64,000 bases of DNA from Megalopta genalis (taxonomy: Eukaryota > Arthropoda > Insecta > Hymenoptera > Halictidae). The position numbers were made by a program, and so were the translations under genes. The stretch spans positions 28,775,802 through 28,839,801 of the forward strand of contig NC_135013.1 in the NCBI RefSeq assembly GCF_051020955.1, written 5' to 3'. This document shows positions 37,740 through 50,234 of the stretch, in pieces; position 1 is the stretch's first letter, and every line of letters starts with the position of its first letter. The notes beneath the pieces were generated by a model. The model did not search any database. It saw nothing but the letters and a program-made list of their open reading frames with translations, and was not told the DNA's origin.

Positions 37740-38809
37740 GTGTACAAAGGAAATTATTAATACTCCCAAAGCACCTATCGTAAGGTACTAAAGAAAGGAA
37801 TACACATACACACACACACATATATATATATGTATATATATTGTTACAATAGATTTCATGTATTATGATATTACGTGTACAGAGAATAGTATTTTATAAT
37901 TACAATATTTCGTATTTATAATTTATTAGAAAAGGTACATTCATGCACAGCGTCTATCAAATTCTTAGCCAAAATTAAAAGTATTTAAAGACTGCTAATT
38001 CTGGCATTTTTGTATAAACCATGCTTTGGAGAAATGACATGTAGGTCGTCGTACCAGGAAGTTTTATAAAAATTACTGTAAATCTAAAAAATGTAAGTGA
38101 ATTTCTGTATACATGACCTATTATTTTATTTCTGTAATAGTATCATGTTATTGTGTACCTTATAGTACAATACCTATTATACTGATTATTTATATACACT
38201 TGCCTATAAAAGTGAAAAAACAAATTTCACATAATTATATAGTAAATATCTAATATAAAATGTTGCGAATAAATTAATATTACTCATATTATGAAAAAGA
38301 TATAATTTCATATATTAAGAACTTATAAAATGATTTTGTATTCATTAATGGGAACAAGGTAATAAGGCAACGGAAGAAATAAAAAGCAACTTACAATTAA
38401 AATATTAGACATAGAAAACGAGTTAAAAGATGAATTATAAAACACCAAGCTGTTAAAAAATCAATCTATTTTACAATACCGTGAATATTAAATAAGAATT
38501 AAAACTTGAAAAATTTAATACCAAGGACTAAAATAATCTCTTTTGCAAGAACGAAGAAAGAAGGATACATTCTTATATATAAGAACACTGACTTCAATAT
38601 GATTATGTCTCAAAATCTGCTTCAATGTTAGTACAGGCTTTTTAACAGAAAATAATATTCAGAATATTAAGTGGTCAGGTTTAAACTCCATGGAAAATAT
38701 ATGTAATTATGTATTGCACAATAATAAAAAAAAAATGTATTGTAATAAACATATACTAATAAAACTGCAAAATATGGTCCCAAATAGTGATAAAATTTCA
38801 TGTCATGTT
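37740..38809. other. AT-rich spacer after DUSP19
   Basis: This is 3' UTR and intergenic DNA with a CA/TA simple-repeat run at about 37801-37840. No gene was recognised. Confidence 0.6.
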
Positions 38810-39040
38810 AATTTTCGAGTAACTGTTTTGTTTCTTAACTTTTGATGGTAAGTGTATATATCTATATATGTCTTAAGTACAACATATCTGTACCTGAAAG
38901 GCATATCAGCAATCGTGCGAACCTTTCAATATTACACGATCGCTGTCTACACCTGCTCTTGGAAAGGAAATTAACACTCCTCCATACTCGTCTGCGATAC
39001 GATACAGTACTCCACCTCTACGTGCTACAAAATGTCTATG
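38810..39040 (+). repeat. Patchwork of three copied local segments
   Basis: Three pieces are joined head to tail. 38810-38869 copies 40701-40760 (one mismatch). 38870-38911 copies 41915-41956 (identical). 38909-39040 copies 44200-44331 (two mismatches in 132 bp). The last lies wholly inside vigilin exon 14, which runs 44373-44155. All are in the same order and orientation as their sources. The second join has a 3-base overlap (GCA). No source boundary coincides with a splice site, so this is not a spliced retrocopy. It is a broken, non-coding fragment of the vigilin region. Confidence 0.9.
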
Positions 39041-39485
39041 GTGGCACACGCATATGTTTCTGTGCCACATTTCATTCCTCGCCGCAATGTTGCCATGTCG
39101 TCAAAACCGTTTCACAAACTGAATTTCATGAAACTGATTCCTGCTTCATGAGCCCGTTCTGCCGCGCGCTAGGTTTCTTGACCAGTAAAAGGTGGCGTGC
39201 GGGGCAGTCGTGAGCGGCGTAGCAGTAGCAGCAAGAACGCTCGTCGAATATTGTTAATATCTCAACAATAATAAAGAAATGGTCATTTCTACAACCGATG
39301 CCCCCCAGCTTAGACTTTTCTGAATCGAAGTATCCAACTCCCGAACTGCTCACTTGAATATTGGCACGTCCATCTTGCTTGATACGAACAGTTGTCACGA
39401 AGATATTCTGCCGCGCGCTAGGTTACTAGACCAGGGGAAGGTGCCATTGGAGTTCAGTAATGATATAGCACAAATCTAAGCTCAA
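39041..39485. other. Unidentified segment with an imperfect direct repeat
   Basis: This stretch between the patchwork and the mitochondrial insertion has no recognised origin in the window. It contains the motif TTCTGCCGCGCGCTAGGTT at 39157 and a nearly identical one at 39406 (about 29 bp with two or three differences), each followed by a similar CCAG...AAGGTG tail. The open frame on the minus strand (39398-39126) has no family motif. Confidence 0.5.
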
Positions 39486-39489
39486 TCAA

Positions 39490-39862
39490 AATTTATTGTA
39501 CGTATCTATTATTTAAAAAATATTGGTTTTCTTTTCATTACGGATAAATAATTAGCTATTACTGCAATTGTAATTATATATTAGAGTTTAGACTTATTTA
39601 AGATGAATTTTATGGTGATTAATAATGTGGGATTAATTTATAATAGAGTAAAATTTAATTTTTATTTTGATTTCGGTTCGATGAAATTATCTGATTAAAT
39701 AATTGAATTTGATTTCTAATATAAAGTTACGGGGTAATTTTATTAGAAATAAATAATTGAGTTATAGTTAATTAGTACTATGATTATAATAATATAATTT
39801 ATTTTATTTGATTAAATTATATTAAACTGTTAATTATGAATTAATTTAATTTGTTGGAGTGA

Positions 39863-39898
<36 letters not shown>

Positions 39899-40640
39899 TT
39901 AATTACGGATAAAAAATTGGCTATAAAATTTTTTTCATACATACAATTTATGAATTCATATACAAATTTTAATAGTTTTTATACGAGTGAAAATTAGGGA
40001 TTAATTTTTAATATTAAATGAAAGTTTGAATAAGAAATTTAAATTAAATAATGGTAAACTTAGTGCCAGCATCAACGGTTAAACTACTGTTATTAGTTAA
40101 TTTTAAGAATTTTTAAATTTTTAAAGAATGATTAGGTATTAAGTAATTTTTAGGGGCTGTATTTAATTGCAGTTATCTGGATAGTAAATTTAAATAATTA
40201 TTTAAGTTGAAAAAATTTATGTAAAGTGTACAAAGTGCCCGTCACTTTCATTATAAATGGAATAAGTCGTAACGTAGTAAAGGTATGGGAAAATGTTTTT
40301 ATTAAAATTTTAGTTTAACAAAAAGTGTTTCATTTACATTGAAAGGATTCTTAATAAGGAAAATTTTATTATTTATACAAATTATAAATATTATTGATTT
40401 CTTAATTTAATATATTTAAAAAAAGGAATTACATGATTATAAGTTATAGTATTTATTTAAGAATAAATTTAATGATTTTAAAATGTGTGTGTATTGTAGA
40501 AGCAGAAAGTAATATTAATATAAGTAAAAGTGAGATTTTTGTACCTTTTGTATCAGGGTTAATTAAAATAAAGTTAGTGTTTTTAATTATCTCGAAAGTA
40601 AAAGAGTTAATTTAATATTTTTATACTAAAAATGATATAT
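39490..40640 (+). pseudogene. Nuclear mitochondrial insertion (NUMT): 12S rRNA, tRNA-Val, partial 16S rRNA
   Basis: About 1.15 kb of extremely AT-rich sequence carries mitochondrial rRNA landmarks in the genuine mitochondrial order. GTGCCAGCATCAACGGTTAA (from about 40061), ACAAAGTGCCCGTC (from about 40230) and AAGTCGTAACGTAGTAAAGG (from about 40264) belong to 12S rRNA. A tRNA-Val (TAC) follows, then the 5' part of 16S rRNA with TTTTTGTACCTTTTGTATCA (from about 40534). The left end is uncertain and may include control-region or 12S 5' DNA; a TA repeat lies at 39866-39893. Nuclear genes on both sides make this an insertion, not organelle sequence. It is not expected to be functional. Confidence 0.9.
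40294..40362 (+). pseudogene. trnV: Mitochondrial tRNA-Val (TAC) inside the NUMT
   Basis: The segment between the 12S and 16S remnants contains a tRNA-Val-like TTTAGTTTAAC D-arm region and an anticodon loop TTTACAT (anticodon TAC at 40355-40357 by the local count, within a TTTC...GAAA stem). Position and anticodon fit insect mitochondrial trnV. Ends are approximate. As part of a nuclear copy it is presumed inert. Confidence 0.6.
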
Positions 40641-41785
40641 CTTTTGTATTTTGTTTATTTAATAACATACACAAATGAAAAAACAAAACATATATTACAT
40701 AATTTTCGAGTAACTGCTTTGTTTCTTAACTTTTGATGGTAAGTGTATATATCTATATATATATATATATCTATATATATATCTATATATATATATATAT
40801 ATATAATACCTATATATATACAGGTATATGTGTATAATAATATAATTATTATCAATATTTATATACGAGTATGTTTATACATATAATCTAATATTCACAT
40901 TCCTCCAACAATTGAAATGAGCTGTCCTGAAGAAAATAGACAAGGCACTTGAACCGAATATCTTTTTCTTAGCTAGTTGGCCTCATAAATAGTAGAATGC
41001 AAACATTGCGCATTATACAGCAAATAGTAAAATAGAATAGAATAAATTAAGAGTCGCCTTTAAATTACGAACATTCATGATTCTGTCGTTATAAATGATG
41101 CCAATGATGCTGTGTCTCGTCTTCGATCACTGCGCAAAAGCAGTAGAAAAATATCAAGGCCTTCTAAAGATTATGTTCCCCAAAAACATATTTATTTATC
41201 ATGACTAAAAACATTTCTGTTCTTAAATTCCATCGTTCGAGACTATACAATGATCGCTTAACACTTTGTTGGCAATTTGGTTCGCTTCATAGCGTCACTG
41301 ATGGTTTTTGGTGTACGAATCGACCTTATTTTATTTATACTAGGTACTTACAAAAGCAGGAAATCACATATATATGTATATGTAGTATATCTAGGAACGT
41401 TTTCCTTAGAAAGACCTTAAAGCTTCACATTTCACACACGGTTCTGTGTACAGAATTCTAATATAGTGATGTGGTTCGATATCGATTCCACTGAAGTCCA
41501 ACGCAACAAAAACGAAAGAAAATGCAATTTATGTACAAAAAAAATATAAATAAATTAACAAAAAAACATTATGCCCGGTTAAACGCGGAAGCGTCTAGTC
41601 GCGCAATCTACACAGATGGAGAGAATCTGAGAAATATATACAGGTTGTTTGGTAGACCGTAGTACGATCGAGAAAAAGAGTTGCATCTACTCGGGAAGAA
41701 AAACGAAAATACACAATATAATTTTTTTGTTCGAAGTTTCATTTTTGGAAATTCGTATAAAAAAAAATTTTATTTTAAATTTTCG

Positions 41786-41820
<35 letters not shown>

Positions 41821-42371
41821 TACACGTAGAAACTCCTTCTCAAGTGTACCACAATTTACTGACCACCCTGTGTATAATACATAAAAGGAAATAATTGGTT
41901 CCTACGAAGCCACAGTCTTAAGTACAACATATCTGTACCTGAAAGGCATATCAGCAGAAATAAAATGTGAAATTAGATGTTCTCGTTATGAATACAATTG
42001 GCCGCCATCTTGCATCTGACTGTATATCCCTGCATGTTTTGTGTATGAGCGTTGAGTGAGCGCACGTGTACATGTTTCCTACATGGCAACGAACTTAAAA
42101 TATTATGCGTTACAGTTACAGATACATCGGATATTGGTATATGAACTGTAAATATAAACACCGTCGTCAAACATTTTGTAGTAAACCAGTGTCAGAGTCC
42201 AATAGAGTGGCCAGGTCGTATGCAGCAACATCAGTAATGAAACAGGGAACCACCTAGCACTAATGCGTTTACCCTTTCATATTGTTTGTCAGAGGAAAGT
42301 TATTATGCTTTGTTACCTTACATGCGTTCGTCGATTTTTTTCATTTTTCTTTTCTATTTGATTTAATTTTT
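40641..42371 (-). other. Vigilin 3' UTR and downstream DNA with simple repeats
   Basis: AT-rich non-coding DNA lies downstream of the vigilin stop. It includes a TA/TATC run (about 40745-40802) and a (GT) run of about 14 units (about 41788-41817). It also holds the two sources, 40701-40760 and 41915-41956, of the patchwork insertion. TTTATT on the plus strand near 41189 is a possible poly(A) signal for the minus strand. Confidence 0.6.
41788..41817. repeat. (GT)n microsatellite downstream of vigilin
   Basis: A GT run of about 14 units in vigilin 3'-flanking DNA. Confidence 0.95.
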
Positions 42372-45300
42372 TTAACGTTTTACCCCCCAAGGACCTTCGG
42401 GGTTTGTTACAGGTACATGCGAGTATCCAGCAAACTCAGGAAATTCTTCTACACTTGCGGTATTTGGGGCGCTTTGTGGTTGTTGTTCCCAAGGACCACC
42501 TGTTACAAAGAAACCAGTGGAGCCTCCATCAGAATAACCACCTTTAGGCACCCTTAATCCTGCTTTACTCCAAGTGGCTTTACCCCAAGTTCGGAGGGCA
42601 TCATCGGGTGTTTGACAGATCTGTGTTTCTAAAACATCCTGTATCTGTCAACAATTTAAAGTTCTTGATTCCGTTATCTAGATTTTGTAAGTGTCACTCA
42701 TGTTATAATACTTACATATTCTTCTGTTAAATTCAATAAATGATCCTTTGCGTCGGCTACGTTCTCCTCTGTACCCACGATAGTTACGAGATTTTTATCG
42801 GGATCGGATTTTCGAGGAAACTTAATATCAACTGAAAATTCGTCCATTATCTTACGAATGTTTCTACCCTTTGTACCAATTAAACGCGAATGTACACGAT
42901 AATCTATGTCCACTTCTTCCTTTGTCAAGCCATTCTAAACGATTAAAAAGACAATGAAATACAGAATTATTTATCATCGGAGATAGACTGAAATTGAATA
43001 TAAATGATTATATACTTACCAATTCATTCACAATTTTTATAATATCATCTCGAGCACTGTACGCATTTTTTTCATAACCTGTGATTGTAATGATATGTTC
43101 TTCAGGGTCACCTTTTCGCGGAAAATCTATCTCGACATCGTGATCGCTACGTATTTTGTTAATTACAGCTCCTTTACGTCCAATTATTTTTGGGTGGTAT
43201 TCTGGATTAACTTCAAGCTAAAAAAAAGGCAAGCTTAGTATTATTTTGGTCACATTCGGCCAGCGCTGTATGAATAAAACTTAAAATAATGAGTATTGAT
43301 ACCTTCAATTCGAATAATTTCAAGGCTCTATCTTGTCGTTCAGCTTCCAAAGCTTTGCATTTGTCTAAAATAGCTTGCTTCGCATTTTCAACGCAAGAAG
43401 GAGTTCCAGAAATCTAGTAAACAAAAGGCAATATATTAATCTCGAATAATGAATAATATATTAACTTCATACAACAGTTTACATACCTTGATATAATCAA
43501 GCTTCTCTACGGCCGGAGATAACATGATATGAACGTCATATATATACATTAGCTCTCGCACGTCACGGCCCTTCTGTCCTATTATAGAACGGTGTAAATT
43601 AAACGGTACCTCCACCTACAATTGTAAATCCAATCTTTTATCTAACTCAATTATAAAACTATTTTACTATTGTTTACTATGTACTAAATATGCTGACCTT
43701 TATTGTAATCGGTACTAGATCGAGAAGCGCTTGCTTAGCAGCTTCAACATTTTCTGGCTGTCCTGTAATTCGAATAATATCAGATGCCGGAACTGTTTCC
43801 GAAACTTCTCCGTTCTCGCCATTAATTTGTTCTCCTTCACGATGTTCGTCTAAAAGTTATGAAATTATACGTGTGAGAATCTTATTTATCATCAAAGTTC
43901 AATATTGAAAAATTATACTAATAAAATAAAGTGACATGTACCGTATGTTTCACGATCTGGAAATTTGATTTGTACATCATATTCGGAAGTGACCTGTTGC
44001 ACTTTACGTCCTTTCGCCCCCATAACGGTTCGGTGATGTTTCTGAGGTATTATACATTCCTTAGTTACCATTGATTCCTAAAAAAAAACAATAAAAAAAT
44101 CATGTGCGCCTAAAAAATGAAAGATGATACTAGTAGAAATTTAAAAAATTTTACCAGTTCCTGCACGATCTCTCGCATTCTTTGCTTCGCGGCTTCTATG
44201 CAATCGTGCGAACCTTTCAATATTACACGATCGCTGTCTACACCTGCTCTTGGAAAGGAAATTAACACTCCTCCGCACTCGTCTGCGATACGATACAGTA
44301 CTCCACCTCTACGTGCTACAAAATGTCTATGATGCTTTGGATCAATACGGATTTCACCTTCAGTAATGTTATCCTATACAACAAAAATATTAATTTATAG
44401 ATTGAAAACTATATTCGCCAATTATAACGAATATTGTATATTAATGCAATACTCGTGAATTAATTTATTAAATAAATATATATGCTTACAATTTCTTTGA
44501 TTGTAGCTTCTAATACAGCCTTTGCTTTTTCAACAACATCCTTCTTTCCCATAATAGTAATCACTTCTTTATCTTGGTCTTCTTCAGTTGGGAATATGAT
44601 ACGTGCTCCAGTAGATTCTCTAATCTATGAAAGATGAAAACAGTATAATTAGTATAATTCTTATGATAATTAGTATATCAAAGCATATATAAAACATGTA
44701 TATTTAAACAACTTGCATACCAACCTTTTTAATACTGGCACCATTTCTTCCAATGAGAAATTTGTGATGTTGTACTTTGGCACGGACTTCGGTAGAATAA
44801 CTAGACAATTGCTTTTCGTTTGTAAGTTCCAAAAGCTGTTGTTTTGCCTTCTCAACGTCTTCTTTGGGACCTCTAATAGTTACCTAGACAGAATAAATTA
44901 TAAATTAAAATTTAAATATAGGGAAATGTACATCAATTTTCAAAAGATATTCACTTTATCACTTCGGCTTTCTGCAGTCGGAAATTTAATCGCAACACCA
45001 CCGCAATCTTCCATGATAGAATGAATTAATTTTCCACCAGTGCCAATAAGAGAGTTATAAAACTTTGGTGGAATTACTATTTCATCCGAAACAATATTAG
45101 CCTAATAAAAATGAGAATAATTTAATACAAGTATTAAATTATTAAATCTAGACATGTCAAAATTAATTTACCGATTCATTTTGTATTTTCTGAATCATCT
45201 CTTTAGCTTTCTCTACATTCTCTTTCTTTCCTGTAATTGTTATGACATCGCTTTTTTCACCTTCAGCGGGTAACTCGATTTTTGTTTGAGTTTCTTCCCT

Positions 45301-47921
45301 AATCTATAAATGATGAAAAGAAAAGTAGCAATTAAATGGTATATTTATTATAAAATACTTATATTGTTTTAAGATATTTACTTTACGAATATTTACTCCG
45401 CCTTTTCCAATTACAAATTTATGGAATTGTTTAAAAATAGGTACTTCTAGCACATAATTATTCTCATTCAATTCTTTTACCAACTTCATTAAATATTTAT
45501 GGCACTTATCTACATCTTCTTTAGGCCCTCTAATTTTTACTATGTCTCCCTTTTCTCCTACAAATAAATAATTGCATGCAAGATTAGTGCATATAAATAA
45601 ATTTATTTATTTTCACTATTTAACAATTTATTTTTTATGTTCGTTAATATTTTGATTCAGGCATCTTTTACGTAATTTATAAGAATGAAACTATATAACA
45701 ATATAAAATCTGAGACGTGACCTGTACTCTAAAAATGCACACAGAGCTCCTATTGGCTAAATGCCAACAAGGGACGAGGTCTTTCAAATGTTTGTACCTG
45801 GCATAAATCCGAGTTCTAGTTATTGCATATATCACGCTACATACCTGGACCAGGAATAGTAATCTGCACTTGATTAAATTTATCTCGGATTTCTTTAATA
45901 TTATCTCCTTTATTACCAATAATACTAGGGTAATATCGATGATCTATTATCACGTCTTTTTCTTTTTCATTCTCTAATTTTTTCACCATCTCCACTAATT
46001 CCTGTTACACATAGAAGTATAAAATTAAGACTGTATGTATAATATTTATTATGTTAAATAAACAAAAACATTACAAACCGTTTGAGCTTTAATTACACCA
46101 GCCATATTTCCTTCAATACGAATTATATTATTGCCATCATTTTCAGAAATATTAATAATAACACCTGTTCCTTCCTTGACACGATTTACTGAAAAAGAAA
46201 AATACGAATATAACATGTTATTTGAATATCTCATATTAACCAACTTCATATCGAAACCTTACCATTGCATCCATTTTTCCCAATAATGTGCTTATAAAAT
46301 CTGGGATCAACATTTAATTCTGTAAATGTAAGCTTAGATATCAGATCACTAGCCACCATCTGAAGCTCGTTTTGTGCTTTCTCAACTTCTTCTGGTGGGC
46401 CTTCGATTTTGATTTTATCTTCTTTGCCGGTAAATTCCACATTCACTTTTGGCATTTCCTGTGTGATACGTTTAATATTCACACCTTTTTTTCCTATTAT
46501 GTATTTATGAATCCAAACAGGTGCGACCACTACAGCTGTACGAACGCTGTTCGCCTTTTCATACACTTTGTTCAGTGCTATATTTAGAATGTTCATGTTA
46601 ATGCATTATTCTTGTATCTAGATACTGAAAAATCTTTAAATTCGGCATCACCTTGACCAAGCTTTTCTTGAGGACCTCGAAGAGTAATAGTTCCCGTGGG
46701 TGAATCTGACGCAGGCATTTCGACGCTCACACCAGTGACTTGCAATATTTCCGCTATAGTACTTCCTCGTGGACCAATAACATACTTATGCTGAGACTTG
46801 GGAACTTCAACAGACACTGTAGTACACCTTTTCTCCTAGAAAAAGAATGTAATGTTACTCTTATATTAATGACTTACAAATTATTTTAAATTTCTTACCA
46901 TATCTTTATAGATGGATTCAATTTTCTGCTTAGCTGCTAGCACACCTTCTTTTTCACCAGCAATAGTAATCTCATCTTCTTGCACAGAGGCAGGAGGAAT
47001 ATTAATTCGAGCTCCAGTTTCTGCCATCATGGCATTGAGGTTTTCGTTATGCGCACCATGTATAAAAGGATGATAAATTTTTGGCACAGATACTCGTTCA
47101 AACGCCTTTCTTGACTGCAACATATATTATTATATGTATTCTTTGTTTACTAAGATACACTTTGATTTGATTAATTAAAACATATTTACTCACCTGTTCA
47201 TCTGAAATTACTCTAATCTCATGCTCAGCTTTTTCTATTCCCTCTTTCGTTCCCGTGATTGTTATTATGTCTGACTGATCTTGCACAGGTGGAACGTTTA
47301 TTTTAGTGGCAGTCGTCTTTTCTAGGTCTTTAAGACGTTGCCCCTGCTTTCCAAGAATCCAACGATGGTGATCCTTTGGAATGCTGATTTGTTTACTTGC
47401 CTGTGATGAATAACATGAAACATTAAAAATTTCATTAAACACACCCAAGCAGTCGAAATTGTTTAAACCAAACCTGAGTTTGAAAGGTTGTTAGAATTCG
47501 ACGCTTGGCTTCCAAAACCTGATTCTGCTTGCCAGTTATTAGGAATGTAAGCGATTGATCTTTTGAAGATGCTATTTCAATAATTGTGTTTGTTTCTTTC
47601 ATTATTGTTTTACACGTGCGAATAGATTCACGTTCACCAAATTTATCGCTATGATCAAACTTGCGTTCTTCTGCTGGTACACAAAACATCTAATGCAAGA
47701 GAAATATGAAATTTTGTGAACTGGAAAATCTATGTATATATAAAAACTGTAATTTATACCTGTGTAATTGTTATGCGTCCTAGTTGTAAGTTATTACTTA
47801 TGGAGAAAATATTTAATTTCCCTGAACTTGAACTGGCTGATTCAGGAAGTACTGGGAATGTCTCATCGTAGGTAGGTGGCTCATAGGCCGTTCCCTCTTC
47901 CATTACTGACTGCTGCTGCAT
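42372..47921 (-). CDS. HDLBP: Vigilin, multi-KH RNA-binding protein
   Basis: Vigilin (Dp1 in flies) binds many mRNAs and tRNAs on polysomes and the ER, and is linked to heterochromatin. Twenty-one coding exons give 1250 residues (human 1268): 47921-47760, 47689-47474, 47400-47194, 47114-46899, 46835-46652, 46577-46263, 46188-46079, 46001-45845, 45557-45382, 45303-45172, 45101-44955, 44883-44725, 44624-44490, 44373-44155, 44077-43942, 43849-43698, 43615-43487, 43413-43303, 43217-43020, 42934-42716, 42644-42372. All joins are GT-AG and in phase. At least 13 KH loops are visible, e.g. GKQG, GPRG, GKKG, GKNG, GNKG, GKGG, GTGG, GRNG, GAKG, GQKG, GRKG, GTKG, plus a degenerate ARRG in exon 14. The Trp/Gly-rich tail ending PWGVKR matches vigilin. 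Part of exon 14 is duplicated at 38909-39040. Confidence 0.96.
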
Positions 47922-50234
47922 GGTGGGATTATCCTGTTTCGTGCCAAGTCCTTACAGTAGCACTGCAATATAAATCTCAATATACTTAACCGTAAAACTT
48001 ATAAAATACTTTGAATCATGTTAAATATATTCTTTTAAAATGTAACTATACAAGTGTTACTCATTGCCAATGTCTTAACCTTCCAAATATGAACTATACA
48101 AATTTCACATTGTGAATTTAAATTGTACTGTTTTGTTGCATAAAATGTATTTAAGGTTTACACTTTTGTCACGTGTTTGAAATGTAACAAAATATTCAAA
48201 TCTATTTCACTGTTATATTATTTCACAATTAATTGAATTAGTCAAGTCTGTGAATAGCATTGGGAAATCATAAACTGCAGTTTCGGACTCCGAGAAATTA
48301 CAGAAAGAGGTACGATCGATACGAAAAATTCTAAGGGGAATCGATAGTCATGCCTATAGAATACGATGTAAAACATCTTTTAACGATATACATTTTACGT
48401 AAACGTTTACTCGACTATATATTACAGTCACCGTAAATCGGTCGAAATCTCGGTAACGAATACGATTCCATGACAATTACTTTGAAAGAGAAAGAACGAA
48501 GCAGATTCAAGTTAAATGCCAGCATGTCAATGACCAGCGAGTGATTGTGCCAGTGACCACCATATGGAATGAAGTATTCACTTGACACGTCACAAGATCG
48601 CTAACCTCTTTCGTAAATGATACGTGTGCACGTTGTACGTGTCAAGAAACGATACTCATAAATTTTTCGAACGAAACAGAAAACACCCGGAAACCCAAAG
48701 CTAGTGCCGTTATGTTCAGATAGAGGAAGACAGACGGAAAGAGAAAGAGAGATATTCGTATGGGACAGATACGACATTTCAGGAAGCCATACTCACTCTA
48801 CCGTAATAAAGAAATCCGGCCAAGTAATAACTGTCTATTACGAAGCCAGTTTAATGGTGGGTTTGCCTGAAACATGAGAAAATCCACGCGTATTAGCCAC
48901 AGATCACAGTTTAATCTAATTCAATTATATCGAGCAAAGAATCTTTCACTTCTTCCACAAACGTACGTCTTTCCTTACCGGTAACGCAAAGTGAAATGAG
49001 ATAAATATTCCTTGATCGTAGAAAATTACTATAATGTAGGGATATCTGAAGCCATTTTTCTTGCCAACTTTCTGGTTTAAAGGACACTATGTACAATAAT
49101 CTACAATTCTACGACTTCATTTCCAAATAAAATCTAAAAAAACACATAATGTATAATACATACGTACATGTGTATCTAATTTGGAAAAATTCGCTTTGTC
49201 TGATTTCACTAAATATTTACAAGCTGATAGTATCCTCATTGATTTGTTTTACACGAACAAGAATTTAAATACCATCTTACAAGATCTGGTGAGACAGTGA
49301 TTTTCTCTCTGATACATATAAATCGTGAAAAAGATGAATTATGGAGGAAATATAATTTTAATTTAAAACTACATATGTAGTAATTGAAAAATAATGTATC
49401 CTTGTTCATAAAATGCTCACATTATGTACAATTTGTGATCGCGTTAAAATCACGTGCTTCGATTTATGCATACCAAATCTAACTAGGAATTTGATTGAGC
49501 AATATTTATTTGGAACTTAAATGCCTTACGATATTGTATACAGAGTAATCTTTATTTATTATCATTTACGTAATTTTATTTGCTTTTTATAGTAATACAT
49601 ATTGACATGTGTACAGATTTGTATAAATCGTTAGACCCGAAGTAAAACTGTTTGTTTGAATCTGTACGTTTATTTTATCTTAATTTGACGAGGAAAAACG
49701 AAAATAATGTATCTGCTGTAAATTTCCTACGGAAATGTATAAAAGAGATAATATTAATCAGATATTATTATTATATGTATGTATGTAGATATTTATTCTT
49801 AAATGGAAGAGAAGAGCTTTACATGTTCGCCACGCGGTGTCGATGCTTTATCTAAATTACTTTTACATGTCACAATGTACATATGTACATACTTTTTAAC
49901 GTGACTTGTAAAATAAATTGTAAAATTCAGATAACAATGAACTTACATAAATTCTGTAACTGTTAGTCATAAATAATCATGCAGTAAAGAGCATTTATGA
50001 TATAATCAAAGTATAACAGGAAAACGATATCTGAAGTAGTAGGCTGAAGGAAAAATATCGTTACATATTTCGTGTTTTTCGAATGCGTTTGAAATTTGGG
50101 TTTCCAAAATGCGCTGTTATCACTGATCGAATTTATATTTAATGTGCATCATTATATAACAAGTTAGGACGAAGGTTAAGCAGAGGTCATCTTAAGTGCT
50201 TTCTTATATTATAAGTCTAAAATAACGAAAAAAT
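47922..50234. promoter_or_regulatory. Divergent spacer between vigilin and glycerol kinase
   Basis: 2.3 kb between two divergent starts should hold both promoters and untranslated vigilin exons. Two short protein-like frames occur, minus 49096-48911 and plus about 49165-49288. Neither has a family motif, and neither links by splicing to a neighbour that I can identify. Confidence 0.45.

Noticed and set aside
38842..39213. Open frame that seems to share sequence with vigilin
   Set aside because: It reads the copied exon fragment on the wrong strand. The patchwork is a non-coding duplicate.
39126..39398. Minus-strand 90-codon frame next to the NUMT
   Set aside because: No recognisable motif; it spans repeated filler DNA of unknown origin.
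40061..40618. Functional mitochondrial rRNA genes in the window
   Set aside because: Nuclear protein genes flank the segment and it is truncated, so it is a nuclear copy.
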